Part shown: positions 1 through 8,458 of the stretch, in pieces
How the letters are laid out: each line of letters starts with the position of its first letter
Numbering within the stretch: the stretch's first letter is position 1
Origin: Vogesella urethralis
GTDB lineage: Bacteria > Pseudomonadota > Gammaproteobacteria > Burkholderiales > Chromobacteriaceae
DNA: 64,000 bases
Assembly (NCBI RefSeq): GCF_007644045.2
Contig: NZ_VMDW02000058.1
Coordinates: 16,962-80,961, forward strand
Direction of reading: 5' to 3'
Program-made: the position numbers and the translations under genes
The notes under the pieces: generated by a model
Told to the model about the DNA's origin: nothing
Seen by the model: only the letters and a program-made list of their open reading frames with translations
Database searches by the model: none

Positions 1-65
1 ACGCGCCGCTACCGCGCGACGGCGAGCTGCTGGCCGGCCTGCGCAGTTTGTTCGGCTGGAAGTAG
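1..65 (+). CDS. 3' end of an unidentified protein gene
   Basis: An open frame runs from the window edge to a TAG at 63-65 and encodes about twenty C-terminal residues ending in LFGWK. The composition (hydrophobic, Leu/Gly/Arg) is compatible with the tail of a real protein, but no family can be recognised from so little. It converges on the minus-strand activator gene and shares the hairpin that follows it. Confidence 0.45.
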   Translation, partial: APLPRDGELLAGLRSLFGWK

Positions 66-67
66 GC

Positions 68-98
68 AAAAAAACGGCCCGCGTTCGCGGCGCGGGCC
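68..98 (-). terminator. Rho-independent terminator of the sigma-54 activator gene
   Basis: Arms GGCCCGCG (76-83) and CGCGGGCC (91-98) form an 8-bp GC stem with a 7-nt loop. Read on the minus strand, the stem is followed by seven U (complement of 68-74), so it ends the minus-strand transcript. It may also stop the plus-strand gene ending at 65. Confidence 0.8.
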
Positions 99-121
99 AA
101 GGCAAACTTGGAGGTTTGTCG

Positions 122-1462
122 CTAGCTAGTAGCATCTGTCGTGCCAGCTGACAGATCAGCCAGCGTGGCCAGCTTGCGGTACAGCGTGCGCTCGGTCATG
201 CCCAGCGCCGCCGCCAGGCTGGCACGGTCGCCACGGTGGCTGGCCAGTGCCCACGCCAGGTAGCGCTGCTCCAGCGCCGCCAGTGGCAGCAAGGGGCTAT
301 GAAAGTGGCCGTCAGGGTTGGCCGCAGGCTGCGCCAGCGCATCCAGCCACAGGTGCTCCGGCTGGATGCGGTCGCCGTCGCACAGCAGGCTGGCGCGCTC
401 CAGCAGATTGCGCAGCTCGCGGATATTGCCGGGGAACGGGTGCTGTAGCAGCCAGGCCAGCGCGTCGGGCGCCAGCGTCAGGCCGCGCCCCGGCGCCACC
501 CGTGCCAGCAGCGCCTCGGCCAGCAGCGGGATGTCTTCCTGCCGCTCGCGTAGCGGTGGCAGGCGCAGCGGAAACACCGCCAGCCGGTAGTACAGGTCGG
601 CGCGGAAGCTGCCGTCGCGCACCATCTGCGCCAGGTCGCGGTGGGTGGCGGCAATCACGCGGAAGCGCGCCGGTATGCTGCTGATGCCGCCCACGCGGCG
701 GAAGGTGCCGCTTTCCAGCAGCCGCAGCAGTTTTACCTGCTGGCTGGGCGGCAGGTCGCCGATTTCATCCAGGAACAGCGTGCCGCCGTTGGCCGCTTCC
801 ACCAGGCCCTGCTTGCGCTGCGTCGCGCCGGTGAAGGCGCCTTTTTCGTAGCCGAACAGCTCGCTCTCCAGCAGCGTTTCGGTGAGGCTGGCGCAATCCA
901 CCGCCACAAACGGCCGCGTCGCGCCGCCGCCGTCGTGAATGGCGCGCGCCAGACCTTCCTTGCCGGTGCCCGATTCCCCCTGCAACAACACCGCCACCGT
1001 CGACGGCGCCGCCCGCTGCGCCAGCAACAGCATGCGGCGAAACGCCGCACTGCGGCCCACCATGCGGTCCGGCACCGCCTGGCTGCTGGCCAGCGCCAGC
1101 GGTTTCATCTTCTCCACAAACAAGAGCGGGTAGCCGCTGACGTCTGACATGGGTGACAGTTCTACGTCCACGTGTTCGTCGCCGTGGCGGCTGCGGTGGA
1201 TGTGCAGCACGCGCTCTGGCTGGCCGCTTTCCAGTGTGGCTTTCAGCGGGCAGCTTTCGCCTTCCTCGTCGCAGGGGCGGGCGTAGCCGTGCGACACCGC
1301 GAAGCAGGCGCGGCCAACGGCGTCGTCGCCATAGGCGGCGCGGTAGGCCGGGTTGGCGTGACGGATGGTGTAGTCGGGGGTGATGACGATGCGCGGGTCG
1401 GGCACGGCGTCCAGCATGGCGGCGATGGTAGCCAGCGTGGATTGCGGCGGAATGGGTGACAT
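122..1462 (-). CDS. PAS-domain sigma-54-dependent activator (bacterial enhancer-binding protein)
   Basis: A three-part enhancer-binding protein of about 446 residues. An N-terminal PAS-like sensor (about 10-120) carries three cysteines at about 53, 64 and 71 (spacing C-X10-C-X6-C), a pattern seen in some redox- or metal-sensing PAS domains. The AAA+ core has Walker A GESGTGKE (about 162-169), the sigma-54 contact loop GAFTGA (about 208-213) and FLDEIGDL (Walker B). A Fis-type helix-turn-helix lies at the C-terminus ([16 protein letters not shown]). An ATG at 1480 extends the frame by 6 codons, but only the ATG at 1462 has a Shine-Dalgarno-like AGGA about 9 nt upstream, so I prefer 1462. The gene is divergent from the cyd operon, whose upstream region contains a sigma-54 type promoter, so its likely job is to activate cytochrome bd expression. 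The signal sensed is unknown. Confidence 0.9.
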   Translation of the reverse strand: MSPIPPQSTLATIAAMLDAVPDPRIVITPDYTIRHANPAYRAAYGDDAVGRACFAVSHGYARPCDEEGESCPLKATLESGQPERVLHIHRSRHGDEHVDVELSPMSDVSGYPLLFVEKMKPLALASSQAVPDRMVGRSAAFRRMLLLAQRAAPSTVAVLLQGESGTGKEGLARAIHDGGGATRPFVAVDCASLTETLLESELFGYEKGAFTGATQRKQGLVEAANGGTLFLDEIGDLPPSQQVKLLRLLESGTFRRVGGISSIPARFRVIAATHRDLAQMVRDGSFRADLYYRLAVFPLRLPPLRERQEDIPLLAEALLARVAPGRGLTLAPDALAWLLQHPFPGNIRELRNLLERASLLCDGDRIQPEHLWLDALAQPAANPDGHFHSPLLPLAALEQRYLAWALASHRGDRASLAAALGMTERTLYRKLATLADLSAGTTDATS

Positions 1463-1479
1463 TTGTGTCAGTCCTGACA
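1457..1479. promoter_or_regulatory. Overlapping TGACA/TGTCA inverted repeats at the activator gene start
   Basis: Two nested inverted repeats are visible: TGACA-N4-TGTCA at 1457-1470 and TGTCA-N4-TGACA at 1466-1479. They cover the preferred start and its Shine-Dalgarno of the minus-strand activator gene and face the cyd promoter. They could be an operator (autoregulation or enhancer site) or could act in the mRNA leader; nothing in the sequence decides between these. Confidence 0.4.
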
Positions 1480-1544
1480 TGACGGTATTGGCTAATTATG
1501 CCGCCAAAACGGCGCCTGGGGGCGCATTTTGCCGGCTTCGGGCA

Positions 1545-1560
1545 TGGCATGCGGCTTGCG
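1545..1560 (+). promoter_or_regulatory. Sigma-54 type promoter upstream of the cyd operon
   Basis: TGGCAT-N5-TTGCG matches the -24/-12 consensus TGGCAC-N5-TTGCA, with the invariant GG (1546-1547) and GC (1558-1559) at the correct spacing. It points at cydP, and transcription would start near 1571. The divergent neighbour encodes a GAFTGA-containing activator, which supports the assignment. Confidence 0.6.
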
Positions 1561-1576
1561 GTAAGCCGGGCAGGCT

Positions 1577-1591
1577 GCGGCAACGTGTCAC
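1577..1591 (+). promoter_or_regulatory. RegA/RoxR-like box upstream of cyd operon
   Basis: GCGGC-AACGT-GTCAC matches the RegA/PrrA/RoxR half-site pair GCGGC-N5-GTCGC with one mismatch. The flanking bases (CATTCC after the second arm) resemble the box at 16282-16296. It lies about 100 nt before cydP and just after the predicted sigma-54 start site. Confidence 0.45.
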
Positions 1592-1677
1592 ATTCCGGCG
1601 GGTTGGCCGCAGCAGCACACTTTAACCCTGTTGCCGGCATGGTTTGCCGGCGGCCTTTGCTCAGGGAGGGCTGCATC

Positions 1678-1869
1678 GTGTTACCGGAAGACCGCCGCCT
1701 GCGCCGCGAACTGGCGTGGGTGATCGTACTGAAACTGGCCGTGCTGTACGGCTTGTGGCATGCCTTCATCGCCCCGCAGCGGGTGCAGGTGGATACGCAG
1801 GCGATGGCCAGTATGGTCGCGGCGCCGGCCACGGCCGCCCGTCAATCAGGAGAAGAACATGCTCGATAA
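1678..1869 (+). CDS. cydP: CydP, small accessory subunit of cytochrome bd oxidase
   Basis: A 63-residue protein with a GTG start preceded by AGGGAGG at 1663-1669. The N-terminus is Arg-rich ([12 protein letters not shown]) and leads into one hydrophobic segment (about 13-30, [14 protein letters not shown]), the layout of CydP small subunits encoded next to cydAB. The stop overlaps the start of cydA by about 11 nt, so the two are translationally coupled. Assignment rests on position, length and the charged-then-hydrophobic pattern rather than on catalytic residues. Confidence 0.75.
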   Translation: MLPEDRRLRRELAWVIVLKLAVLYGLWHAFIAPQRVQVDTQAMASMVAAPATAARQSGEEHAR

Positions 1870-3412
1870 TGTTGTGGACCTGTCGCGGCTGCAGTTTGCC
1901 GCCACGGCGATGTACCACTTTCTGTTTGTGCCGCTCACGCTGGGGATGGTGTGGCTGCTGGTGATCATGGAAACCGTATGGGTAATGACCGGCAAGCAGG
2001 TGTACCAGGACATGACCAAGTTCTGGGGCAAGCTGTTCGGCATCAACTTTGCGCTGGGGGTGACCACCGGCATCACCATGGAATTCCAGTTTGGTACCAA
2101 CTGGGCGTACTACTCGCACTATGTGGGCGATATCTTCGGCGCCCCGCTGGCTATCGAAGGCCTGATGGCCTTCTTCCTCGAATCTACGATGATCGGCCTG
2201 TTCTTCTTTGGCTGGGACCGCCTGTCGCGCAAGCAGCACTTGCTGGTGACGGTGCTGCTGGCGGTGGGCTCCAACCTGTCGGCGCTGTGGATTCTCATCG
2301 CCAACGGCTGGATGCAGAACCCGATCGGGGCCGAGTTCAACTACCACACCATGCGCATGGAAATGACGGACTTCTGGGCGGTGCTGTTCAACCCGGTGGC
2401 GCAGGCCAAGTTCGTGCACACCGTGTCGGCCGGCTACGTTACCGGTGCCATGTTCGTGCTGTCGATTTCCAGCTGGTACCTGCTGCGCGGCCGTGACGTG
2501 GAGTTTGCCAAGAAGAGCTTCCGTATTGCCGCCGCGTTCGGCTTTGCCAGCGTGTGCTCGGTGATCGTGCTGGGCGACGAGTCTGGCTATTCGGTAGGCG
2601 AATCGCAACAGACCAAGCTGGCAGCCATGGAAGCGATGTGGCACACCGAGCCGGCGCCGGCGTCGTTCAACGTGATTGCCTGGCCTAACGAAGCCGAGAT
2701 GAAGAACGACTGGGCCATCGAAGTACCCTGGGTCATGGGCCTGATCGGCACCCGTTCGGTGAGCAAGGAAATCCCCGGTATCCACGAGATCATGGCGGCC
2801 AACCGTGCCCGTATCGTGTCCGGCCAGCAGGCGGTGGTGGCGCTGGACAAATTGCGCATCAACCGTGGCGATACCGCGGCACAGGCTCAGCTGAAGGCGC
2901 ACCAGGCCGACCTGGGCTTTGGCTTGCTGCTGAAGAAATACACCGACGATGTGGCACAAGCCACGCCGGCGATGATTGATGCCGCCGCGCGCGACACCAT
3001 CCCGAAAGTGGCGCCGATGTTCTGGAGCTTCCGCCTCATGGTGGCGCTGGGCATGGCCATGCTGGGCTTGTTTGGCTGGGCGTTGTGGAGCTCGGTGCGC
3101 GGCAGCTTTGCGGCCAACCGCCGCTTGCTGAAGCTGGCGCTGTACAGCCTGCCGCTGCCGTGGGTGGCCTGCGAGGTGGGCTGGTTTGTGGCCGAATACG
3201 GCCGCCAGCCGTGGACGATCTACGGTGTGCTGCCAACGCGGCTGTCGGTGTCCACCTTGTCCGAAGCGTCGCTGTACGGCTCGCTGGCCGGTTTTGTCGG
3301 CTTCTACACCGTGCTGCTGTGCGCCGAGATGTACCTGATGGTGCGCTTTGCCCGCCAGGGCCCCGGCAGCCTGGGTACTGGCCGCTACGCCAACGAAGCC
3401 CCCGCTCACTAA
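1859..3412 (+). CDS. cydA: Cytochrome bd ubiquinol oxidase subunit I
   Basis: CydA carries the three haems of cytochrome bd and oxidises quinol while reducing oxygen to water in the inner membrane. The 517-residue product is close to the E. coli length (522) and has the long-Q-loop form. Visible landmarks are H20 (in AMYHFLF, haem b595 ligand), E100 and E108 in the proton-channel helix, H187 (FVHTVSAGY, haem b558 ligand) and the family signature [13 protein letters not shown] near the C-terminal end. The ATG at 1859 has AGGAG just upstream (1848-1852) and overlaps cydP. It is the second gene of the cyd operon. Confidence 0.97.
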   Translation: MLDNVVDLSRLQFAATAMYHFLFVPLTLGMVWLLVIMETVWVMTGKQVYQDMTKFWGKLFGINFALGVTTGITMEFQFGTNWAYYSHYVGDIFGAPLAIEGLMAFFLESTMIGLFFFGWDRLSRKQHLLVTVLLAVGSNLSALWILIANGWMQNPIGAEFNYHTMRMEMTDFWAVLFNPVAQAKFVHTVSAGYVTGAMFVLSISSWYLLRGRDVEFAKKSFRIAAAFGFASVCSVIVLGDESGYSVGESQQTKLAAMEAMWHTEPAPASFNVIAWPNEAEMKNDWAIEVPWVMGLIGTRSVSKEIPGIHEIMAANRARIVSGQQAVVALDKLRINRGDTAAQAQLKAHQADLGFGLLLKKYTDDVAQATPAMIDAAARDTIPKVAPMFWSFRLMVALGMAMLGLFGWALWSSVRGSFAANRRLLKLALYSLPLPWVACEVGWFVAEYGRQPWTIYGVLPTRLSVSTLSEASLYGSLAGFVGFYTVLLCAEMYLMVRFARQGPGSLGTGRYANEAPAH

Positions 3413-3421
3413 GGAGTCATC

Positions 3422-4561
3422 ATGCTGGATTACGCAACCCTGAAAATCATCTGGTGGCTGCTGGTAGGCGTGCTGCTGGTCGGCTTTGCCATCATGGACG
3501 GCCACGATATGGGCGTGGGCACACTGCTGCCCTTTGTCGGTAAAACCGACGTGGAACGCCGCGTGGTGATCAACACCGTCGGCCCGCACTGGGACGGCAA
3601 CCAGGTGTGGTTCATCACCGGTGGCGGTGCCATCTTTGCCGCCTGGCCATTCGTGTACGCCACCGCGTTCAGCGGCTTTTACTGGGCCATGCTGGCGGTG
3701 CTGTGGGCGCTGTTCTTCCGCCCGGTGGGTTTTGACTACCGCAGCAAGATCGACAACCCCACCTGGCGTACCGCCTGGGACTGGGGCCTGTTCGTCGGAG
3801 GTTTTGTGCCGCCGCTGATCTTTGGCGTGGCCTTTGGCAACCTGTTCCTGGGCGTGCCCTTCCATTTTGACAGCCATCTGGTGTCATTCTACGAAGGCAG
3901 CTTCTGGGCACTGCTGAACCCGTTTGCGCTGCTGTGCGGCGTGGTGTCCAGCGCCATGATTACCGCCCACGGTGCCATCTACCTGGTGCACCGCACCGAA
4001 GACGCCGTGCAGGCCCGTGCCGCCCGTGCGCTGAATATCAGTGTGCTGGTGGCGCTGTTGGGCTTCACCGCTGCGGGGGTGTGGCTGGCATTGGGGATTG
4101 ATGGCTACGTGATCAGCTCCGCCGTAAATGGCAATGCCTTGCCCGACCCGCTGGCCAAAACCGTGGTACGCGAAACCGGCGCCTGGCTGGCCAACTACCA
4201 GCGCTGGCCGCTGGCCATGCTGTTGCCGTTGCTGGGCTACGCCGGCCTGATCGGTGCCGTGCTGCTGGCCAGAGTTGGCCGCAGCTTTGCCGGTTTCTGG
4301 GCCAGTGCGCTGGGGCTGACCGGCATCATCGGCACCGCCGGCATCTCGCTGTTCCCCTTCATCATGCCGTCGTCCAGCCATCTGGCGTCCAGCCTGACGG
4401 TGTGGGACAGCACCTCCAGCCACATGACGCTGGGGCTGATGCTGGCGGTAGCGCTGGTATTCGTGCCCATCATCCTGCTGTACACCCGCTGGGCGTATGC
4501 GGTGATGGCTGGCAAGGTGACGGCGGCCTACGTGCGTGAAAACAGCCACAGCACGTACTGA
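3422..4561 (+). CDS. cydB: Cytochrome bd ubiquinol oxidase subunit II
   Basis: CydB is the haem-free partner of CydA. The 379-residue length is typical, with about eight to nine membrane segments and the conserved N-terminal stretch containing FAIMDGHDMGVG and the motif GPHWDGNQVW. It starts 9 nt after cydA, with AAGGAG (3412-3417) as ribosome-binding site. Confidence 0.97.
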   Translation: MLDYATLKIIWWLLVGVLLVGFAIMDGHDMGVGTLLPFVGKTDVERRVVINTVGPHWDGNQVWFITGGGAIFAAWPFVYATAFSGFYWAMLAVLWALFFRPVGFDYRSKIDNPTWRTAWDWGLFVGGFVPPLIFGVAFGNLFLGVPFHFDSHLVSFYEGSFWALLNPFALLCGVVSSAMITAHGAIYLVHRTEDAVQARAARALNISVLVALLGFTAAGVWLALGIDGYVISSAVNGNALPDPLAKTVVRETGAWLANYQRWPLAMLLPLLGYAGLIGAVLLARVGRSFAGFWASALGLTGIIGTAGISLFPFIMPSSSHLASSLTVWDSTSSHMTLGLMLAVALVFVPIILLYTRWAYAVMAGKVTAAYVRENSHSTY

Positions 4562-4571
4562 GGCCGCCGCG

Positions 4572-4922
4572 ATGAAGATAGCCGTGTGTTGCCAGAACGG
4601 GCGCGAGGTGAGTGCCCACCCTGGCAAGTGCACTCGCTTCCTGTTGGTGGATAGCGGTGGCCTGGCCGCGCCGCAGCTGCTGTTGCTGCCGGCCAGCGCC
4701 ATGCTGCGCCAGGCCAGCCTGCACGGCCACCCGCTGGCCGCCTGCCAGGTCATCCTGGCCGCCGGCGGCGGGCAGGGGCTGGCGCAAAGGTTGGCCGCAG
4801 CCGGCATCACGCTGGCGCAAACGCAGGAACGCGAGCCGCTGCTGGCGGTGGCCGCCTGGCTTGCCGGGCAGTGCCAGCCGGTGGCGCAGCCGGGCAAGCA
4901 GCTTTGCCAGGCGCTGGATTAA
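4572..4922 (+). CDS. NifX/NifB-C-terminal-like protein (FeMo-cofactor-binding fold) in the cyd operon
   Basis: A 116-residue soluble protein. MKIAVCCQNG at the start, HPGKCTRF around residue 20 and a Gly-rich segment (AAGGGQGLAQRL) in the middle match the dinitrogenase iron-molybdenum cofactor family (NifX/NafY/NifB C-terminal domain, ribonuclease H-like fold). No nitrogenase genes are in the window. It starts 10 nt after cydB and is followed 25 nt later by cydX, so it is co-transcribed with the oxidase. Two N-terminal cysteines and Cys24 could bind metal. A role in cofactor or metal handling for the oxidase is a guess from location. Confidence 0.7.
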   Translation: MKIAVCCQNGREVSAHPGKCTRFLLVDSGGLAAPQLLLLPASAMLRQASLHGHPLAACQVILAAGGGQGLAQRLAAAGITLAQTQEREPLLAVAAWLAGQCQPVAQPGKQLCQALD

Positions 4923-4947
4923 AAACGCTGGATCGAAAGGAAACATC

Positions 4948-5073
4948 ATGTGGTATTTCGCTTGGGTACTGGGCATCGGCTTTGCGGTGCTGCTGGGAGT
5001 GTTGAACGCGATGTGGGGCGAGTACGAACAAGACCGCGCCCAGCGCGGCGTGCCGGAGCAGGGCGGTGTCTGA
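4948..5073 (+). CDS. cydX: CydX, single-helix subunit of cytochrome bd
   Basis: A 41-residue protein beginning MWYFAWVLG, followed by one membrane helix and a charged tail (GEYEQDRAQ). This is the diagnostic CydX pattern; CydX stabilises the haems of cytochrome bd. AAAGGA at 4935-4940 provides the ribosome-binding site. The 3' end overlaps the next gene by 8 nt. Confidence 0.93.
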   Translation: MWYFAWVLGIGFAVLLGVLNAMWGEYEQDRAQRGVPEQGGV

Positions 5074-5347
5074 GCCGGCGCGCACCCGGCCGCTGGCCTT
5101 GCTGCTGGGGGTAGGGCTGATGCTGGGCATCAGCCTGCAGCCGCAGTGGCTCACCACGCCGGAAGGGCTGGCCGACCACCCGGCGGCCATGTTGCTGATG
5201 TGGGCGATGTCGGCGGCGCTGGTACGCGGCGTCGGTTTTGTGCCGCAGCACTGGCTGCCGCGCGGGCTGCTGGGCCTGCCGGCGATGGCGCTGGCCTTGC
5301 TGGCAGCGCTGTGGCGCATGGCCAGCCTGCACGGTTTGGCGATATGA
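5066..5347 (+). CDS. ybgE: YbgE-like cyd operon membrane protein
   Basis: A 93-residue protein with a GTG start inside the 3' end of cydX. It has three hydrophobic segments (about 9-24, 40-55 and 68-88), the size and position of YbgE, which follows cydABX in enterobacteria. Sequence motifs are weak, so the name rests mainly on context. Translational overlap with cydX implies coupled expression. Confidence 0.6.
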   Translation: MSEPARTRPLALLLGVGLMLGISLQPQWLTTPEGLADHPAAMLLMWAMSAALVRGVGFVPQHWLPRGLLGLPAMALALLAALWRMASLHGLAI

Positions 5348-5377
5348 TGCGAGCCATTCTCATCTGAAAGCCCTGCC

Positions 5378-5845
5378 ATGCTGCGCCGCCTGTTTGCCCT
5401 GCTGTCGCTATGCCTGTTGCTGAACCCGGCTGCCCTGGCGGCCAACCTTGCGGTGGGCGATACGCTGCCGCCGCTGGCGCTGGCCGACCAGTTCGATAAA
5501 AACCACACGCTGACGACCGACACGCGCTGGCTGCTGTTCAGCCACGACCGCGCCGTCAGCGACGCGCTGCACCCGGTGTTGGCCGCCTTGCCGGCGGCGC
5601 AGCGCGATGGCGTGGTGTACGTGGCCGACATCAGCCGCATGCCGGCGCTGGTGTCGCGGCTGTTTGCCGTACCGGCCATGCGCGAGCTGCCGTTTGCGGT
5701 GTGGCTGGCGCGCGATGCGGCCAATGTAGCGATGTTGCCGCGCGAAGCCGGCAAACTCACGGTATTGGCACTGCAAGACGGCAAGGTGGCGGCGCTGCAT
5801 TACCTGGCCGATGTGGGCGCCTTGCCGGCCTTGCTGCAGCGCTAG
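5378..5845 (+). CDS. Secreted thioredoxin-fold-like protein of unknown function
   Basis: A 155-residue protein with a cleavable signal peptide (ending near ALAA at residue 22), so it should be periplasmic. The mature part (VGDTLPPLALADQFDKNHTL, then WLLFSHDR and VYVADISRMP) resembles peroxiredoxin/thioredoxin-fold proteins but has no cysteine pair. A thiol-redox activity is therefore unlikely. It follows the cyd genes on the same strand after 30 nt and may be part of that transcript. Confidence 0.6.
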   Translation: MLRRLFALLSLCLLLNPAALAANLAVGDTLPPLALADQFDKNHTLTTDTRWLLFSHDRAVSDALHPVLAALPAAQRDGVVYVADISRMPALVSRLFAVPAMRELPFAVWLARDAANVAMLPREAGKLTVLALQDGKVAALHYLADVGALPALLQR

Positions 5846-5854
5846 TTGGCCGCA
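5845..5854 (+). repeat. Copy of the GTTGGCCGCA word after the cyd operon
   Basis: The 10-mer starts 0-1 nt from the stop codon of the preceding gene and lies just before an inverted repeat. It is one of about 37 copies in the window; see the family entry. Confidence 0.8.
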
Positions 5855-5861
5855 AGCTGCA

Positions 5862-5890
5862 TTGCTTATCGAAGAATGCTTGATAAGCAA
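5862..5890 (+). terminator. Inverted repeat between the cyd operon and sbp
   Basis: TTGCTTATC (5862-5870) and GATAAGCAA (5882-5890) form a perfect 9-bp stem with an 11-nt loop, followed by AGCAGATTTTCTT. It is plausible as a weak terminator of the upstream operon. Because it lies only about 80 nt before sbp, it could also be an operator. Confidence 0.5.
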
Positions 5891-5968
5891 AGCAGATTTT
5901 CTTGGTTCTGGCCGGCCGCCGCCTTGGCTAGATTTCCCCCATCGCACTCTCACTGATGGGGATACACC

Positions 5969-6970
5969 ATGACGCGCCTTACCCGCCTTGCTACTGCTAC
6001 TACCCTGCTGTTTGCCCTGGCCGGCCACGCCCTGGCCGACGTGACCCTGCTCAACGTGTCCTACGACCCGACCCGCGAGCTGTACCAGGACTTCAACACC
6101 GCCTTCGCCAAGCAGTGGAAAGCCAAGACCGGTGAAACCGTTACCATCAAGCAATCGCACGGTGGCTCCGGCAAGCAGGCGCGCGCCGTGATCGACGGCC
6201 TGGAGGCCGACGTGGTGACGCTGGCGCTGGGCTACGACGTGGACGCGTTGAACACCGAAGCCAAGCTGATTCCGCCGACCTGGCAAAAGCGCCTGCCGAA
6301 CAACTCGGCACCGTATACCTCCACCATCGTGTTCCTGGTGCGCAAGGGCAACCCCAAGGCCATCAAGGACTGGAACGACCTGATCCGCCCGGGCGTGGAA
6401 GTGGTCACCCCGAACCCGAAAACCTCCGGCGGCGCGCGCTGGAACTACCTGGCGGCCTGGGGCTACGCGCTGAAGCAGCCGGGTGGCAATGACGCCAAGG
6501 CCAAGGACTTCGTGAAGAAAGTCTTCCAGAACGTGAAGGTGCTGGATTCCGGTGCCCGTGGTGCCACCGTTACCTTCACCCAGCGCGGCATCGGTGACGT
6601 ACTGCTGGCGTGGGAAAACGAAGCCTACCTGGTAACCAAGGAGCTGGGCCCGGACAAGTTCGACATCGTCACCCCGTCGCTGTCGATTCTGGCCGAGCCG
6701 CCGGTGAGCGTGGTGGACAAGGTGGTAGACAAGCGCGGTACCCGCAAGGTAGCCGAGGCTTACCTGCAGTACCTGTACAGCCCGGAAGGCCAGGAGTTGG
6801 CCGCGGCCAACTACTACCGCCCGCGTGACGCCAAGGTGGCTGCCAAGTACGCCGACAAGTTCAGCAAGGTGAAACTGTTCACCATCGATCAGCTGTTCGG
6901 CGGCTGGACCAAGGCACAAAAGACCCACTTCGACGACGGTGGCGTGTTCGACCAGATCCAGGCCAAGTAA
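5969..6970 (+). CDS. sbp: Sulfate ABC transporter periplasmic binding protein
   Basis: A 333-residue secreted protein with a signal peptide cleaved near HALA-DVTLL (residues 20-24). The mature chain begins with the Sbp/CysP signature [13 protein letters not shown] and has the [13 protein letters not shown] and [19 protein letters not shown] anion-binding loops. It delivers sulfate (or thiosulfate) to the CysTWA permease encoded downstream. It is close to the E. coli Sbp length. Its stop overlaps the next start in TAATG. Confidence 0.96.
   Translation: MTRLTRLATATTLLFALAGHALADVTLLNVSYDPTRELYQDFNTAFAKQWKAKTGETVTIKQSHGGSGKQARAVIDGLEADVVTLALGYDVDALNTEAKLIPPTWQKRLPNNSAPYTSTIVFLVRKGNPKAIKDWNDLIRPGVEVVTPNPKTSGGARWNYLAAWGYALKQPGGNDAKAKDFVKKVFQNVKVLDSGARGATVTFTQRGIGDVLLAWENEAYLVTKELGPDKFDIVTPSLSILAEPPVSVVDKVVDKRGTRKVAEAYLQYLYSPEGQELAAANYYRPRDAKVAAKYADKFSKVKLFTIDQLFGGWTKAQKTHFDDGGVFDQIQAK
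6795..6812. repeat. Perfect palindrome of two fused GTTGGCC words inside sbp
   Basis: AGTTGGCCGCGGCCAACT is an 18-nt perfect palindrome made of two head-to-head copies of the core of the over-represented word. It encodes LAAAN in Sbp. The location in coding sequence suggests it is tolerated rather than regulatory. Confidence 0.6.
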
Positions 6971-7422
6971 TGATCCCGCCTTCGTTGCCCTTGCTGCTGC
7001 AGGGCGACGTCAGCCACCCCGATGGCCTCACCCTGCTGGCGCTGGCGCGCCGGCAGGGTGTTTTGCCTGACGCCGATGGCCTGCTGTTGCCGCCTGCCGG
7101 CCAGCCCTTCCTGTTGCTGGCGCACGGCGGTCATTGCTTGCCGGCCTTGGCCAGCTGGCGTGGCAACGCGCTGTGCCGTGCCGCCTTGCTGCTGCAGCCG
7201 GACGGTGACGCGCTGGCGGCATCCCCTTTGCCTTTCCCCGCGTTGGTGGCGTGTCATCGCCCCGACGCCCATTCGGCACGCCTGACCCAGGCCGCCTCGC
7301 TGGCGGCGGTGTGGCAGGCGCGATTCCACTTGCTGCAAGGCCGCGACGCGCTGGCCGAACTCAGCCCGCTGTTGGCCGCATTGCGCCGGCTGGCGGCGCA
7401 GCCGCAGTTCGGCGAATTCTAG
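6970..7422 (+). CDS. Unrecognised 150-residue protein coupled to sbp
   Basis: The ATG overlaps the sbp stop (TAATG), so translation is coupled. The product is rich in Leu, Ala and Pro, with no signal peptide, no clear membrane helix and no motif I recognise. Two Cys (in CLPAL and LCRAALL) and several His are scattered. The N-terminal stretch PLLLQGDVSHPDG could be a beta-strand and turn. Placement between the sulfate-binding protein and its permease suggests a sulfur-related role, which is inference only. Confidence 0.6.
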   Translation: MIPPSLPLLLQGDVSHPDGLTLLALARRQGVLPDADGLLLPPAGQPFLLLAHGGHCLPALASWRGNALCRAALLLQPDGDALAASPLPFPALVACHRPDAHSARLTQAASLAAVWQARFHLLQGRDALAELSPLLAALRRLAAQPQFGEF

Positions 7423-7474
7423 TGCCGGTCGCGCCGTGATCTGTCTGCACTCGCTTTAGTGCATTTTCTTCTAT

Positions 7475-7540
7475 CAATAGCCAGTTTTTTCTTTTCTGGT
7501 TATTGAATAAGTAACGAAGAAATCCTTATTTCTGGAATAA
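7475..7540 (+). promoter_or_regulatory. AT-rich leader of cysTWAB with hairpin and possible CysB site
   Basis: The 196-nt gap between the small sbp partner and cysT is markedly AT-rich. CAATAGCCAG (7475-7484) and CTGGTTATTG (7496-7505) form a 10-bp stem with one G-U pair and a T-rich loop. Then TTATT-TCTG-GAATAA (7526-7540) is an imperfect inverted repeat of the TTATTcC type associated with CysB sites. Reading this as a CysB-controlled promoter for cysTWAB is inference. Confidence 0.4.
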
Positions 7541-7618
7541 AGCGGCGGCCAATATGCTGTTCCCAGTCATATCAACCACGGGATGCATGATGATGCTCAC
7601 CCTGAAAGGACGCCGCCC

Positions 7619-8458
7619 ATGAGCCGCGCTGCCACCTTGCCACGGGTATTGCCCGGCTTTGGCCTGTCGATGGGTTTCACCCTGGCTTATCTGTCGCTGA
7701 TCGTGCTGATCCCGCTGTCAGCCGTGTTCATCCGCTCCAGCGCGCTGCCGCTGGAAGCGTTCTGGGACGCGGTGACCGCGCCGCGCGTGCTGGCCTCGTA
7801 CCGGCTGAGCTTCGGCATGGCGCTGTTGGCCGCCGCCATCAATAGCGTGTTCGGCCTGCTGCTGGCGTGGGCGCTGGTGCGCTACCGCTTTCCTGGCAAG
7901 AAGCTGGTGGACGCGCTGGTGGACCTGCCATTCGCGCTGCCGACCGCAGTAGCCGGTATTGCGCTGACTGCGCTGTACGCCGGTAACGGCTGGCTAGGCC
8001 AGTACCTGGAGCCACTGGGCATCAAGGTGGCGTTCGGCCCGCTGGGCGTGCTGGTGGCGCTGGTATTCATCGGCCTGCCGTTTGTGGTGCGTACCGTGCA
8101 GCCGGTGCTGGAAGACATGGAAACCGAGCTGGAAGAAGCCGCGACCAGCCTGGGCGCGCACCGCTGGCAGACCTTCCGCCACGTGATCCTGCCGGTGTTG
8201 CAGCCGGCAATGATGACCGGTTTTGCGCTGGCCTTTGCCCGCGCCGTAGGCGAGTACGGCTCGGTGATCTTCATTGCCGGCAATATCCCGATGGTGTCGG
8301 AAATTACCCCGCTGATGATCATCAGCAAGCTGGAGCAATACGACTACGCCGGCGCGACCGCCATCGCCAGCGTGATGCTGGTGGCGTCGTTCCTGTTGCT
8401 GCTGGCGATCAACGGTTTGCAGGCGTGGCAGGCACGCCGTAACGGAAGGAGTGCGTAA
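7619..8458 (+). CDS. cysT: Sulfate ABC transporter permease CysT (CysU)
   Basis: A 279-residue inner-membrane permease with about six helices. The cytoplasmic EAA loop reads [21 protein letters not shown]. An upstream in-frame ATG at 7583 exists, but the ATG at 7619 has AAAGGA (7605-7610) at good spacing and gives the family length and N-terminus. It pairs with CysW. The stop overlaps the cysW start (TAATG). Confidence 0.96.
   Translation: MSRAATLPRVLPGFGLSMGFTLAYLSLIVLIPLSAVFIRSSALPLEAFWDAVTAPRVLASYRLSFGMALLAAAINSVFGLLLAWALVRYRFPGKKLVDALVDLPFALPTAVAGIALTALYAGNGWLGQYLEPLGIKVAFGPLGVLVALVFIGLPFVVRTVQPVLEDMETELEEAATSLGAHRWQTFRHVILPVLQPAMMTGFALAFARAVGEYGSVIFIAGNIPMVSEITPLMIISKLEQYDYAGATAIASVMLVASFLLLLAINGLQAWQARRNGRSA

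Noticed and set aside
1766..3877. A 703-codon minus-strand frame opposite cydA and cydB
   Set aside because: Low-complexity His/Gln-rich translation and full overlap with well-conserved oxidase genes show it is not a gene.
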